Source of the DNA: Panaeolus papilionaceus | Taxonomy: Eukaryota; Basidiomycota; Agaricomycetes; Agaricales | Reading direction: 5' to 3' | NCBI GenBank assembly: GCA_015501605.1 | Contig: JADNRZ010000005.1 | Coordinates: 1,984,001-2,048,000, forward strand | Length of the DNA stretch: 64,000 nucleotides | Shown: positions 34,349-46,295 of the stretch, piece by piece | Position numbering within the stretch: position 1 is the first letter of the stretch | Layout of the letters: each line of letters opens with the position of its first letter | Position numbers and translations under genes: made by a program | The notes under the pieces: generated by a model | Database searches by the model: none | What the model saw: only the letters and a program-made list of their open reading frames with translations | What the model was told of the DNA's origin: nothing

Positions 34349-36825
34349 TCTGAGCCTCGGGGCCACCCTTAATCAACACAGACCAAAAATAACGCAAAAC
34401 GTTTCGAACGCACGAAGCTCAGGCGCGAGCCTATTCTTACGGGGAAAGGAAGGGATTATTGCATTACAGGTTGGAAGTCATACAAATATAAGTGAGAATC
34501 GAATTAAGACTGAATAACATTATGTATGCATGTATCATTGTATGTGGTACCTGTGCTCCAGCCTCCAAGACGTCATGTGCAGGGCTGCCAAACCCTGTTG
34601 AAGGCGTTGGAGCAAGATGAGGCTTGGCATCCTCGTTTCGCTGCGCGCTTACGAAATGTTCACTTTGAAACGGATGACGGACTGCGAACGTCGAAGTTGA
34701 GTAGTATATGTTTGATGCGGGTTCAAGTCCCTCATTGAGGTCGTTTTGTTGGTTACTCTAGCTGCTGAATTATGGGTTTAGATAGCGAGGGTGTGTTGAC
34801 TTCCTATTGCCGATCTAACGTGGTGAGAAGTCATTGCACTTCGTTACTGGGAAACATTGGGGCCTCTCCACTTAGTGCTAATAGAGAGCTGTGATCGTAT
34901 TGATTATTGTACGAAACGACTATAAGTGTTTGGAGTACTTTGCGGTACTTGATGCTTGTACAGGCTTATATCCTTGAAACCCGGACGCAACACCGCTCGA
35001 CGTCTGCCACACGAAGCTTATCTAGCACCATCATAATCAGGATTCGCCTCGCGATAATATTTACTGGGTTCTGACTGCCTAATCTAATCGGCTCATCATG
35101 AAGAGTACTAATCCACGGCAACTTACAAGGCACTTGGGCGGAAGGCTCCTACACATTCCCACACTGATTTTGAGGCCTTTACGCCTCAACGGATTTACCA
35201 GAGTCTGTTTCTGGTGTGCAACGAAACCACAAGAGGTCGGTGTCTTAGCCTCTAGGCCGGTTCTACTATATCCCGTCGAACGTGAATGTATAGGTGTACA
35301 TCCTTCCAGCCCATCGCACAATCGGTCCGATGGTCCAGGTGCGTATCCTGCATTCTGCTGCTTCTACTGCGCTGATTAGATGCAACACAATCAGTTGTGT
35401 ATAGAGACTCCCTGTGATAATTCTCTGGATTAAGCCTGGGCGTTTTGATTTGATGCCTACCGGAGAGACAGAGTGGTAAAAACCATCACTTCGATTATTA
35501 TTCCGTCGTCCGCAAAGGACTGAGACTATGCGCATGCATTAGAATTTCGGAGAATACATATTTGAAATAAAGAATCCAAATCTTCAAAAGCTTTGAGTTT
35601 CCCTCTCTGACTTGGAAACTGGACATCCGTCCTTCTGTGCAGAATGTGGATCACAATCTTCGCAATTCTTGTTTCTCGTGCAGTCTAGGCTCCTCAGAAG
35701 TTGCTCTGGCTCATTGGTATTGCACTGGGCACTTGTCAGGCGTTATAACAGTAAAGTATGTCGAGGATAATGTGTCTTTGACTGTGATTGATTCTACAAG
35801 AGCAACGCGCCAAGACAGATATTAACGGGGCAATCAGTGACGCATTTGCATTTGATGCGACAGGGAGCGATGCCTCCGATGAACGAGATTCCGGCGTGGT
35901 ACCTTGACCGCACGTTTGTTTCCGTTGATCCTATTATTGGGCCACGCTCAGAAGCGACGAGAAACCGCAGGAAACTGCGGCAGTGGAGGGCAGTGGCAGT
36001 GATAAGCTCTGGCCAATAATGGCCTTTGCACCAGCGATAAGATATCTAAAGATAGTCCTCATGGTACGGATAGTCATGTCCAAGAAGCTTCAATGATATC
36101 GCAATCTCAACACGCGCGCAGTACACATCGCTCATGATAATATGTAACATTTTATGCCTTCCTCATCGCAGCACAAAATCACGTATTAAGCGGAGGTCTT
36201 CATTGCCGTGTATTTCGACAATTCGGCGTTGAAATCCCTTACAATGCGTGCATAGATTGTGTGATTGTCAGTGACTCCAACTTCTCCTACGTGGAACCAT
36301 CTAGAATCGCAGTTAGCGTGCGTTTTAACAATAGTGAAGAGAATATCATGAGCAGGTAGACAGAGAATGTATCCCTCCGATAATTTTGCGCAGTTGTAGA
36401 ATGGACTCGGTCGTGGCTGTGCAACTGGTAATGAGCCTGTGATTGAGGGCTGGATGATATCACCCAGCGACCAAAGAGGCCAAAACTTCGAAACTGAAAA
36501 CACATGTAAGGAGTTTGGGGTCTGAGATAGAAGTTTATCGATTCGTATTGTTAGAGAATATTTTATCCATGACACTAGAACACTCGAATCTATGAACCAG
36601 ACTGTCGTTCTATTCAAAGCTTTTTATCGAGACTAGGCTCATGGGAAGGCATGAGAAGAAAGAAAAGGAGGATCTCGATCAATGTTTCGAATGAGGTAAA
36701 GTCACATGATTAAACACTTTCACATGTTAAAATCGATTTCAGGGCAGGAGTAAAACGGTCTGACTATAAATTGTTGCAACATCTGTTATCGACTACATTC
36801 ATACCCACATCCACCGCTTTACACA
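34349..36825. other. Long gene-poor region
   Basis: About 2.5 kb. The only sizeable open frame is 143 codons on the minus strand (36186-36617), ending WFHVGEVGVTDNHTIYARIV..., which I do not recognise; it could be a terminal exon or a relic. A good pol III B-box-like sequence (GGTTCAAGTCC, 34720-34730) lacks a foldable tRNA around it. A TATAAATT at about 36763 probably serves the perilipin gene. Confidence 0.4.
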
Positions 36826-38119
36826 ATGTCAGCCACAGCGACAGAGACTCAACCAGCACAAACCCAGACTCAAGCTCCTGAAATCACCATTCTCTCTAGG
36901 GTCGCCTCGATCCCAGTCATTTCTTCATCCCTCGTCACTATCAACGACGCCTTGTCCTCCAACACGTACACACGCTCCCCCTATGCTCACGCCAAAGAGC
37001 TATCTAGCTCTGCTTACAAGCTGACTGAGCCCCTTCAAGTCAAGCTCGCTCCTCTCATCATTCGCGCGGATGACATCGCCAACAAGGCCGTCGACGCTGT
37101 CGAATCTCGCTATCCGTACCCTTTCAAGGCCCAGCCAGAGGAAATCACTACTTATGTCCGCGAGCGTCGCGAGACTACTACCAACTACGTTCACGACCGC
37201 GTCAACGAAGTCAACAAGACCATCGATGAGAAGGTCAAGACCCCTGCCATCAACTATGCCCATGATATCGATCAGGTATGTTGTAGACCTTATCACTTCC
37301 ATTCATAACATTTTAACCTTCTGTTTAGCGTTTCGCCCCCCTCGTTGATTATATCGAAACCGCCTTTGCCCGTTTGAACCAGAGCTCCACCGATGCCGGC
37401 CCTTCAACACCCCCTGATGCCAAATACCAATACCAACGCGCTCTCGCCCTGTCCAAAACTCTCGGAGAGAATCTCTATGTTTACTCCAACGAGCAGCTCA
37501 AGCAAATCCAGGCTCAATCCGTTATTGCGTATGTCTCTTTTTACTTAATCGCCTTTGATGAACACCCTTACTAACATATCGCCGCAGTCAAAAGGCCTCT
37601 GAAACCGCCCACAACATCACCTCCGTCGCATCTTCCTCCCTCTCCTCTGCTCAGTCTCGCATTCACGGCCTTTCCGACAACATGCTCGCTGAACTCCAAA
37701 AGCTCCAGTCCTCCACCGCCTCCGTAACCGCCTCTTTCCAAGCCTCCCTCCAAAAGTCCACCTCGCAAATCCAGTCTCAGATTCCCGAACAGATCCAGCA
37801 GTCATATGCTGACGTCACCGCTGCCCTCTCTTCCGCTGCCCAAGAACTCGCAGCGATTCTGAAAACGAAGGATATGCCGCTCCAGGAAAAGGTCACCCGT
37901 GTCAGCAGCGAAGTCCGTGAGAGGATCACACCTCTGCTTGAGACAGTGAAGAAGGGTGTCGCTGAGGTTTTGGCAAGATCGAAGGCTGCTGAGGCTGAGG
38001 TTGAGGAGAAGGCGTCAACCACAACAACGGAGGTCGAGCCTGAGACTGCCCCTGTAGAGACAGAGTCTGACGAGCCCACTGTGAACGGCGACGGCAATGT
38101 TCATGAAGAGGAGAAGTAG
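36826..38119 (+). CDS. Perilipin-like lipid-droplet protein (fungal MPL1/CAP20 type)
   Basis: Exons 36826-37275, 37329-37528, 37588-38119; 393 aa. Perilipins coat lipid droplets and regulate lipolysis. The N-terminal PAT-like region fits fungal perilipins: ITILSRVASIPVISSSLVTINDALSS, AYKLTEPLQVKLAPLIIRADDIANKAVDAVESRYPYPF. It is followed by amphipathic 11-mer-type helices (TTTNYVHDRVNEVNKTIDEK, LNQSST..., SSAQSRIHGLSDNMLAEL) and an acidic tail (EVEEKASTTTTEVEPETAP...EEEK). No signal peptide or transmembrane segment. A Gln-rich N-terminal tail (ATETQPAQTQTQAP) precedes the domain. Family call is good; the fungal role in appressoria is known from ascomycetes and need not apply here. Confidence 0.82.
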
Positions 38120-40356
38120 ACGGCGCTTTACTTCTTCTCCTTTCTTTGTCTATTTTTCTTCTCCTTTTGTCATTTTCCTCATTTTATTGCACGGCGGTAT
38201 TTTCATTTAGTTGCATGTTCTTTTCTATTACCTTCCAATCGCCCTTTCTTGAATTCACGACCGCACGAGCACCCTTAGAGTGTACATTATTGAAAATTAT
38301 CATATAGACGTTGAAATAACGATCCCCTCTCTTCAATCCATACTTCCTCTTATCTCAGAGATACGTTATCGCCGACTCTGACATATGTCGTCTTGGTTTT
38401 TATCATTCACTTGACATTATTTCATCCCTTCATTCATTCATATCCATTCCCGTTCTTCCCCATCCTTCCAATCCCCAAGTTCACTTTACCCTGCACCCGT
38501 CATCACCATTCCGATTCTTCCCTTCCTTTCAATCTCCCCCTCCCCTCGCACGCGTTCACAATGCCGGCGGTCGTCAAAATGCTAGATACTCACACTATCT
38601 GGGTTTGACGTCGCTTGCGCTGCCTTGAACCCTTTTATTTCTCCACCACCCATGCTTATCATCTCGACATGCACGCACGAGCACGAGTGCGTCTTGCCTG
38701 GTTTTGGTAATCTGTGGTTTTTTCAAGTCTACATACATATGCATCACGTTCGTTTCGTACCATTACCATTACCACCTTTATAGACCTATGATACGTACAT
38801 CTTACTCTTTCCTTTTGAAGGCGCTTTAGGCGTTGGTGTAAAGGATCGAGCAAATAATATGATACTTCGAGTTATCTGTCTGCATCAGACCCCACAGTGA
38901 GAACGAGAGACGAGCGGAGGAGAGGTTAGAGTGGAGAAGATGTCCATGTGCGCAGTATAGACAAGTAACCGACGGATCAGTGGATGGGTATGTTGGTCTC
39001 TGCATACACCCCTCTACTGCGTCCTCTTGAAGTAAGTACTAGTATCTCGAGATAACGCCAACACTTCTTTGGACCCTGATAAAATTATGACCATCAAACG
39101 TCATGATGTCGTATTTGTGCGCAAAGTCAAAAGTTATCCTGGGAGACTGACATGGGCAAAGTTCTACCTCCCGTTGAGGGATGGTCATCAGACCACAGGA
39201 CGCAGGGATCATCCTGACATCTTCTCCACCTCCGACATAGGAAAGAAAAGGAAACATACCAAATTTATTTATCTACCCACAACCCTCACATCCTGTGATT
39301 GGCTCCCCATCTAGTTCTGCCAGGATCAATTCAAAGACCACATCAAGAATAAAAGTCTCGGAGGTTCAGTGATCATGTGCTCATCCTCGTTTAAATTGCA
39401 TTCAATTCGGGCTTCATGGCAGATCGCCGTGAGACGAGCAGGAAACACTAGGCTTATAGAGTGTGCATACCTGGGTCTCTGGTCGTTGTAGCACAAGGTT
39501 TTAGGAGACTGATACGACATTCTCGAATACCACTGCCGATTGGTTTGAAGCAGACGCATGAGTGGGTGAGCTACAAATAGCGAGTTCGGTGAAAGCCCCT
39601 ATGAATAATCTATCCACACGTGATAGACGCGTCGCGACGCGTCTTCTTAGGACCTCAAGCGCGACCCTGTCCGCCGTCACCACTCTCAAATAATGAATCC
39701 CGCCGCATCTCATCACAATTAGAGTTTGAGGAATTAAAAAGTAATTGCACCCATACAATACAACAAGTACACGAGCACCAATCCTATACATCCCCTTACA
39801 CCCCGCCATCACGGCGCCAATTGCCTAGATCAAACTTCAAAGCCTCCCAAAATCCGCTCTCCTTCCCAATCTGTCCACCTCCTAAGCTTCTTCTCTTCTG
39901 GATCACTTGGAAGCTAACGGGGACGGAGCCGCTGACAGCTGTTCATTGGGTATTTCATGCCGGTGCTGGTATACATTCTATTCCTAGATTGTTCTTGTCT
40001 TCTCCTGTAACTCACCATGGAAGACCGACCATTGATCCGTATTTGAAATTAGTGATGCATGCTGGAGTCGCAATGGCACCGTTACGGTTGAGTAATTGAT
40101 TCAAGGGGGTCCTCAGGTGATTCTCCGATAGTCTGATGACGATGATGATCATACTGCAAAACCTATAACAACCGAAAGGAGCGGAGGAAAATAGAAAAAA
40201 GGAGTGAAGAGCATCGCATAAAATTTGACTGGGAAATGATGTACTAAGAAAAATGAACGTCAAAAAAAATAAACGTAAAGGAAAAGAGGGTAGGAAGAGG
40301 CCGCATAAATGAGAAAAAAAATTAAGAAAAAAATATGGAAAAGGGGTAGTGAGGGA
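38120..40356. other. Long gene-poor region
   Basis: About 2.2 kb. A strongly C/T-rich leader-like tract (38400-38560) precedes an ATG at 38561 that opens only a 15-codon frame (MPAVVKMLDTHTIWV), so a short peptide or noncoding transcript is possible. A 159-codon open frame (39620-40099, plus) overlaps a 103-codon one on the other strand; neither shows recognisable features. The A-rich stretch at 40190-40350 is probably the aldehyde dehydrogenase 3' flank. Confidence 0.4.
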
Positions 40357-42720
40357 TCAAGAAAGCCTCTTCCATTTCTGTGTCAGCCCACCCGCAATAG
40401 CAATGGCGAATGCCACAATAAACCATTTGCCCCACCATTTTTGTCCAGCCGCAGAAGGAGGTGCTGTTGGGCGAGCAGGCAAGCTGCCTAGCAAGCGCAT
40501 TGCGGCGTTGGCCTTGGATTCCTGTAGAGTTAGGTTAGGTATGGTGCATTGTTTTAATGAGTAAGATGCGAATGAGACGTACAGTGTATGGGGGATATCT
40601 GAATTTGAGGACGGCGTCCACCCTAAAGCGCGAGGATATTATATTAGCGTGCTCGTTATGAAAGAAAGAAATTTTCATACCATGACGGAGAGTCAAGTGA
40701 CGCGCGCAAATGGGTGAACATCTCAAAGCTGTAAATACCAGTGTGCATTCCATCTATAGCCGCATTTAATATTGTCGCGTCTCTGAGATGAACATAGTCG
40801 ACTTACATCCACTGGGACCAACTCCGCCGAATGGAAGACCATCAGCTCCGGTATGGATGACTACCTCATTGGCTACAGCAGCGCCACTCTGGGTCTTGTT
40901 GAAGACTTCATATTGGAACGTCGTTAGTTGGATAATGGGATGGTGATCAGGGGTGGCGTACCTTTAGTCTTGACTTCATTGTCTTGAGAGAAGACATAAA
41001 GTGCGAGAGGATGGTCGCTATTTACAATATTTAGCGATACACCCCAAGTAAACATAAAATCAAAAATCATACCGCTCATTCACGAATTTAATGGCCTCAT
41101 CAATGTCGTCAACTGGAACAATGGGAAGAATAGGACCGAAGATTTCCCTAAATTACTGATGAGTTAAACCCACAGGCCACGTAAAAGCATCACTTACTGG
41201 CTCATCAGAGAATCGGTAGCCTTGACATCCTTCACAATAGTAGGCGCAATGAACTTGCTAGCCTTGTCAACCTCTCCACCGACAACGACAGTTCCTTGCG
41301 TATTTTCAAGCAAACCCGCAATACGGTTAGTAGCTTGAGCCGTGACAATGCGGCTGTAAGCTTCGGGTGCGCCAGCACGAAGAGAAGCATCGGGGTAGAA
41401 TTCCTCGTAACTAGATTCAAAATTAGTTCAGGTAGGCTGCTGACAGCGGAAGTACATACACTTCTTTCAGTGCGTTGACGAGGGTATCTTGGAACTCGCG
41501 TGGTACGAGAACGTAGTCAGGAGCAACGCAAGTCTGGCCCGCGTTGACTGTCTTTCCCCAGAGAAGACGCTTAGCGGTGGTCTTGAGGTCGCATGTCGAG
41601 TCGACGATGACAGGGGATTTGCCTATGAACCCATTTGGTCAAAATGATCAACGAGAATCCCAGGAATGGAACCTGGGTGCCAATATAAACGCACCTCCTA
41701 GCTCCAAAGAAACTGGAGTAAGGTGTTTGGCAGCAGCGGTGGCTACAATCTTGGCAACATTGGCTCCACCTATAATTAGCGAAACACAATTTTGAGTGCG
41801 AGCTGCCAGAGGGGTGTATAAAGAAACATACCAGTATAGAGAACTATTTGAGGGGAGGAACGAAGAATTAACAAAACTGTCACCATAATAGGGATAGGAG
41901 CCAAAAATAACGCACTGTGATCCCACTGAAGCTCCAACAGCTAAAACATACAATCAGTCAGCCATTTTTAGGTAAGAAGGACGTCATGCACATACCTTGG
42001 TAGTCTCTGGAACAGCGCCATTAACGACTCTGACGACGTCCTTGTCGAGGTATTTGGCAACGACCTCGGCGAGAAGAGCACTTGTAGCAGGGGTCGACTC
42101 GGAAGGTTTAAGGAGAACAGTGTTTCCAGCTGCGAGCGCTCCGGCCTTTAGATTTTCATGAGAGTCTGCACGGAAAAACGAGACGGGGCGCGGACTGAAG
42201 AACGCACCAAAGGACTAAGCAGCAACCAGACGGGATAGTTGAATGGCGCGATGATGAGGACGGTTCCCTTGGGTTCCTTCCTGATCTGAGGTTTCATGGC
42301 GAAGAAGTTGAAGTTGAATGGAGGTTTGGTGGGCTTTGCCCATTTGTCTACGTTCTTGTACTGAGTGAGCGCCTCAGTGATTGCAGGAATGAGTTCCATG
42401 CTAGATGAGATATCGCATGAGCACACAGTGTCGTCAAGAGGATCATGCAGCCAACGTACAATCTGCTCTCAAGGACAGGCCTGTTGAGGTCACTCTTCAA
42501 AGTCTCTTCAAACTTTGACATGTTGTCTTTAACCATGTACATGAGCTTCTGAAGCTGGTACTTTCTGTACGCGATGGGCTTCATCTTCTCTGAAGCAAAC
42601 CCGGCGCGCAGCTCATTGCGAATCTATGGGCCAAGATAAGCCTGGTTCCACCATACTAGCAGGAAATTAACAACGCACCCCCTCAATTTCTTCAACTGGC
42701 GTGTACTGAAGCGTAGTCAT
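40357..42720 (-). CDS. Class 3-type (fatty) aldehyde dehydrogenase with C-terminal membrane anchor
   Basis: Exons (minus strand): 42679-42720, 42460-42623, 42208-42400, 41996-42145, 41916-41940, 41832-41843, 41695-41769, 41460-41622, 41198-41410, 41073-41147, 40962-41017, 40807-40905, 40681-40753, 40583-40622, 40357-40521; 514 aa, in frame across 15 exons. NAD(P)-dependent oxidation of aldehydes to acids. Motifs: [36 protein letters not shown], catalytic Glu in VSLELGGKSP, catalytic Cys in [23 protein letters not shown] and [14 protein letters not shown]. The last exon encodes a hydrophobic helix ([14 protein letters not shown]) with basic flanks, a tail anchor as in fatty-aldehyde dehydrogenases of the ER. 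The sixth exon is only 12 nt (within ILYTG). Confidence 0.92.
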
Positions 42721-43619
42721 AGTCGTAAAGATGGTGGTTTGAGGTTAAGCTGCGTATTTTTATCAATCCCAGTGCCACCCTGTGTGAAAGCCTCAGGAGT
42801 GCTGTACCTCTTGTTTACCGAACTTCTGGTTTATGACCCTGCAAGATAAAAGACGTTGAAACGAGGTCAACTGAATACGTTCGGAGAACGTTGTGGTTGT
42901 TTCAAAATGAAATGTGAGGGGAATGGAACAGGAACACACAGCAGCTCGGCAAATATGGGTTCGTTTATATGACCGATTCCCGTATGCGTGAGCAAAATCA
43001 ATCATTCTGAATTAATCATCAAGCTCGTGAAAAACACATTCAAGTTGCACCTGCTGATCTGGAGACTCATGAGAAGAAAATAACATTCAAAGCCTTTTAA
43101 TGAAAGACGTGTACACTGACAGAGGGCTCAGAGCCAAGTTGAAGGTGAGTAATGATGACGGTCAGAAAAATACCATTTCGCTCAGTTATCCCATCCCTGT
43201 TATCTATTTTGGACGCCGACCTGCCCGAATCCAGACTTAGCCAGCAGGCAGCCCATATCTGGAGTATGGAATATAAAAGGTGTGAGGCAGTTTGAACCAC
43301 AGGGCGGCAGGGTTATGCTCGTTGCCGAACACTCAGAGCAACTTAGTACGACTACCGGCGTCGGGTCCAGGTAAAGTACGAAAAGTTCATAGGAATAAAC
43401 ACGTTGCGTCAAGATCAAGGGGATGAAAGTGGGTAATGGACTAAGTTTATTGATTGGGTAAGTGGAAATATTAAGGCGCAATCCTAGGCCCATCATAATC
43501 CTGGAGTAATGTCTTTCTACGGTTTTGTTGTTTGCGATCGGGAATTACGACCTACAACATCCACCTACATTAGCACTAGACCAGCTACCAAGATTAAATA
43601 CTAATAGTTAGAAATCACA
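42721..43619. other. Intergenic region aldehyde dehydrogenase to member F
   Basis: About 0.9 kb; aldehyde dehydrogenase promoter and member F 3' flank. Only short open frames (at most 98 codons), no repeat recognised. Confidence 0.45.
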
Positions 43620-45285
43620 TTAAAAATCCAAGTAATCCCAAACCAAAATACTCTTCGAATCGTCCTCACTGATCCTACAACACCGACCAGCAATAGGGTC
43701 GAATAGTTGCGAATGCATTGCATCGAAAAGTAAGTCTTCGTCTTGTGATTGGACGTCGTTTTTTCCGTTGGTCTTGGTCTCTATGGGAAGAGCTACGCGA
43801 AAGCTCTTTGACTTCTTCGACGAAATAGGAGAGATGACGAGATTGAGTGCGTATGGCTGGCGGAAAGAGCACATGGATTTGACCAGAAAGTCGCCGCAGA
43901 ACCGTGTATAGTCGACGGTGCGGGGGAGAAGGGTGTCCCATGCCAAAGCAGGCATGTCAAACGTTGACATAGGTTCTATTGCACGGGTGGGGGGGTTTTC
44001 TGTGTAGATATGCGAAAGAGGGTAGGTGGTGACCTTGTCTCGCCCTTTTTCTGTCCAGGCAATATCAAACGAGGTTACTGAGCTCCCAAAATTGGTGTAC
44101 CAATCTTGACACGAGATCCAAGACGCTTCATATTCTTCCACGAACGTATCATACCCCTTCGAGGGACTTGTGATGTCAACAGTAAATTCTGGAGGTACGA
44201 CTTCTGCGGGTCTTCCTGAATATGTTTCCAAAGGCATGAAAGTGGGTAAGGTCCAAGCCTGCATCACCTTGTTGCATAGTAACCAGACTCTATCGCCGTA
44301 AAACATAATCTGATTGTAAGTGAGTATCATTGAGTGAGGGCAATGTCTAAAAGAATAGGACTTACCTCTTGAGCTTCGTCACTAACAGCGCCTGCACTCC
44401 ATCTCACAAACTGATTTTGCTCAAAATCCCAGATACACATGACCGAGTTGAAAATGTATGCAAAGCGGGTTCCGGATACAGTCCAGCAAGCAAAGCCATC
44501 GTCGTCGACGTCTCCGTCCAGAGGTCCTACCACACTCGTAAGATCCACGGCACCAGTACTCGTAAACGATAATTTATACGCTGTCACACTAGGAGTTGGA
44601 CTGTCAGGTTGCACATCAGAATTATATGTCCATTCCACAAGGGTAAATACCTTACCTCGAACTTGATACCAGGAGCCGCAGTCCCTTCTGGTCGGATGTA
44701 GGCGCATAGGTAAGAATAACACCATCATCTGTCGGGTGGGTCCACTGCTTCAAAGAAACTGGTCGTTTATCGGGTGATGCACCAAGGTCCCAGAGATTGA
44801 ACACGTCATACGCGAGAGTGACCATGTATCTACCGCCAGGTATGAGATTCATTTGGTCTACCTCCAACTTAGTTTTAGAAGGGACCCTTGTCGTCCGTTT
44901 GGGAACCAAATATTTTGCTATGTCGTCGCGATCTGCCTTGGGTGGTTGACGATGAGCTTCTAAAAGTCTGAGTGTCCTGCTTGGACCTGTAGCAAGATGC
45001 TTGAGCTCTTTGAGCAAGAGACGGTCAATGTCATGAGGAATGAGAATCATGTTGGTGAAGCACATCTGATAAGCGAGTTCTCTCCATAAAAGCGTGTCCT
45101 CGCAGGCTTCATGATACCTCCTACAAGTCTGCAATTATGAAGTTCGAGTTATTGTCGTTCCTGCCGAGAAACGCGCGACGCGTCGAAGATAAATTACACA
45201 CTTGGCCAAATTTCATTACATCTTCGGGTTGAAGATGACTGACAATCCAAAGCAGTATTTCTGTTGATAATTTTGATATTGACAT
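43620..45285 (-). CDS. F-box/propeller-like family protein, member F
   Basis: Exons (minus strand): 45202-45285, 44656-45128, 44366-44588, 43620-44309; 489 aa. The first exon is again exactly 28 codons (MSISKLSTEILLWIVSHLQP...FGQ). The F-box resumes with TCRRYHEACEDTLLWRELAYQM. Then ATGPSRTLRLL, LIPGGRYMVTLAYDVFNLWDL, CIWDFEQNQFVRW, NKVMQAWTLPTF, CQDWYTNF...SFDIAWTEKG and FDPIAGRCCRI...VWDYL. Closest by wording to C and D, with the same intron positions, but the third exon is shorter (223 nt). It stands 11 kb from the other members. An LTR/gag-like remnant lies about 170 bp upstream of its start codon and may have altered its promoter. Confidence 0.83.
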
Positions 45286-45449
45286 GGAATTGTCACCCGC
45301 CCACAGACGCGAAGTGCGACGTAACATGAGTAGTATTAATTGGAGGTGAAGAGCAATCCAAAGACAGTGAGGACGCTCAACTGTGTGTATGTCTTTGTTT
45401 ACTTTTGGGATCAACCCACTTGGTCAGCTCGCTGCTCATGCTCGTGATG

Positions 45450-45941
45450 CTACTTGGCATCCGCTTGTGGCACAGCCACATCAAACAACCCTCCAGAACG
45501 AGTTAAGGGAAAAGGAGGGGGCAAAACACAACCAGTTGTCAAAGAACAAGAAGAAGATAATAATAGGCCTGGAGAGCTGGTAATGGAATGGTAAATCTCA
45601 GGAGAGCCCGAGGAGATAGACGAAGTCTGGGAATTTTTTGGTACATCAAGAAAAGAGGAAGTGCCAAGACGGGTATAAGGAGGAGCAGTAGGTAGGTCAT
45701 CTGTAAAATTTCGAGGCAAATGCAAAGAAGAAAGACAAACAGTTGATGTTGAGACCAACGGAGCAAGAGATAAGGAAGATGGTAAGGGGAGGGGAGTATT
45801 GACACTCAAAAGATGATGTGCCAGGTTGACTTGCTGTTGAGGAGACAGAGAGTCGATGTTGATGTGTGAAAGACTTTCGGTAGCCCTGGATTTCTGTTGC
45901 GAACAGGATGGAGTTCCGTGTCCAGAATTTGGGTCCGACAT
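45450..45941 (-). CDS. Hypothetical protein, possibly truncated gag-like ORF of an LTR remnant
   Basis: 163 codons without intron (MSDPNSGHGTPSCSQQ... ), Ser/Pro/Leu-rich, with a helical SLSPQQQVNLAHHLL segment near the start and low complexity after it. No cellular domain recognised. It follows, in the same orientation, an LTR-like segment (46023-46295) with only an 80-nt leader between them, the arrangement of a retrotransposon gag start. The reading frame stops soon after and no pol sequence follows, so any element would be truncated just upstream of member F. It may alternatively be a stand-alone orphan gene. Confidence 0.3.
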   Translation of the reverse strand: MSDPNSGHGTPSCSQQKSRATESLSHINIDSLSPQQQVNLAHHLLSVNTPLPLPSSLSLAPLVSTSTVCLSSLHLPRNFTDDLPTAPPYTRLGTSSFLDVPKNSQTSSISSGSPEIYHSITSSPGLLLSSSCSLTTGCVLPPPFPLTRSGGLFDVAVPQADAK

Positions 45942-46022
45942 GGTGCGTGAAAAGACACCGAGAGTAAATGAAAAGCCTAAAACTTAGTCCAATAGAACCA
46001 TGTTGAGGAAAGGCCCATAACC

Positions 46023-46295
46023 TGTCAGAGGACTATAGGACAGACAATCAGGCTGTACGTAGGTAAAAGATCAATACTACTGAGATATGAAGGAAAAACG
46101 AAAGAGCATACCTCAGTCAGAAAGGGAGAGAATGACTGAGGTACGAATGAGCATTACAAAGGTATTTATACGAGGATGTGAGAAGAGTGATGAGATTGAT
46201 GGAAGAATGATGAAGGCAGATAGGAGGGGAAATAACTGAGGTCAACGAGGAAGTAGTACTTCTATCTAGGGAGATGATGAGGAGAGGGTCCAACA
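46023..46295 (-). mobile_element. Putative solo/5' LTR remnant
   Basis: Read on the minus strand, a 273-bp segment begins TGTTGG and ends CTGACA (TG...CA ends). It contains a GTATAAATA promoter box followed by a C/T-rich stretch, and leads straight into an open frame. No second LTR copy or target-site duplication can be seen in the window and the downstream primer-binding site does not match a tRNA I recognise, so this stays tentative. Confidence 0.35.

Noticed and set aside
34640..34740. tRNA or tRNA-derived SINE suggested by GGTTCAAGTCC and a following CCTC/GAGG pairing
   Set aside because: The B-box is good but no D arm, anticodon arm or 7-bp acceptor stem at the right distance could be folded, and no second copy was seen.
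39620..40099. 159-codon plus-strand ORF
   Set aside because: Partly low complexity, overlapped by an equally open antisense frame, and no recognisable motif; left as unassigned sequence.
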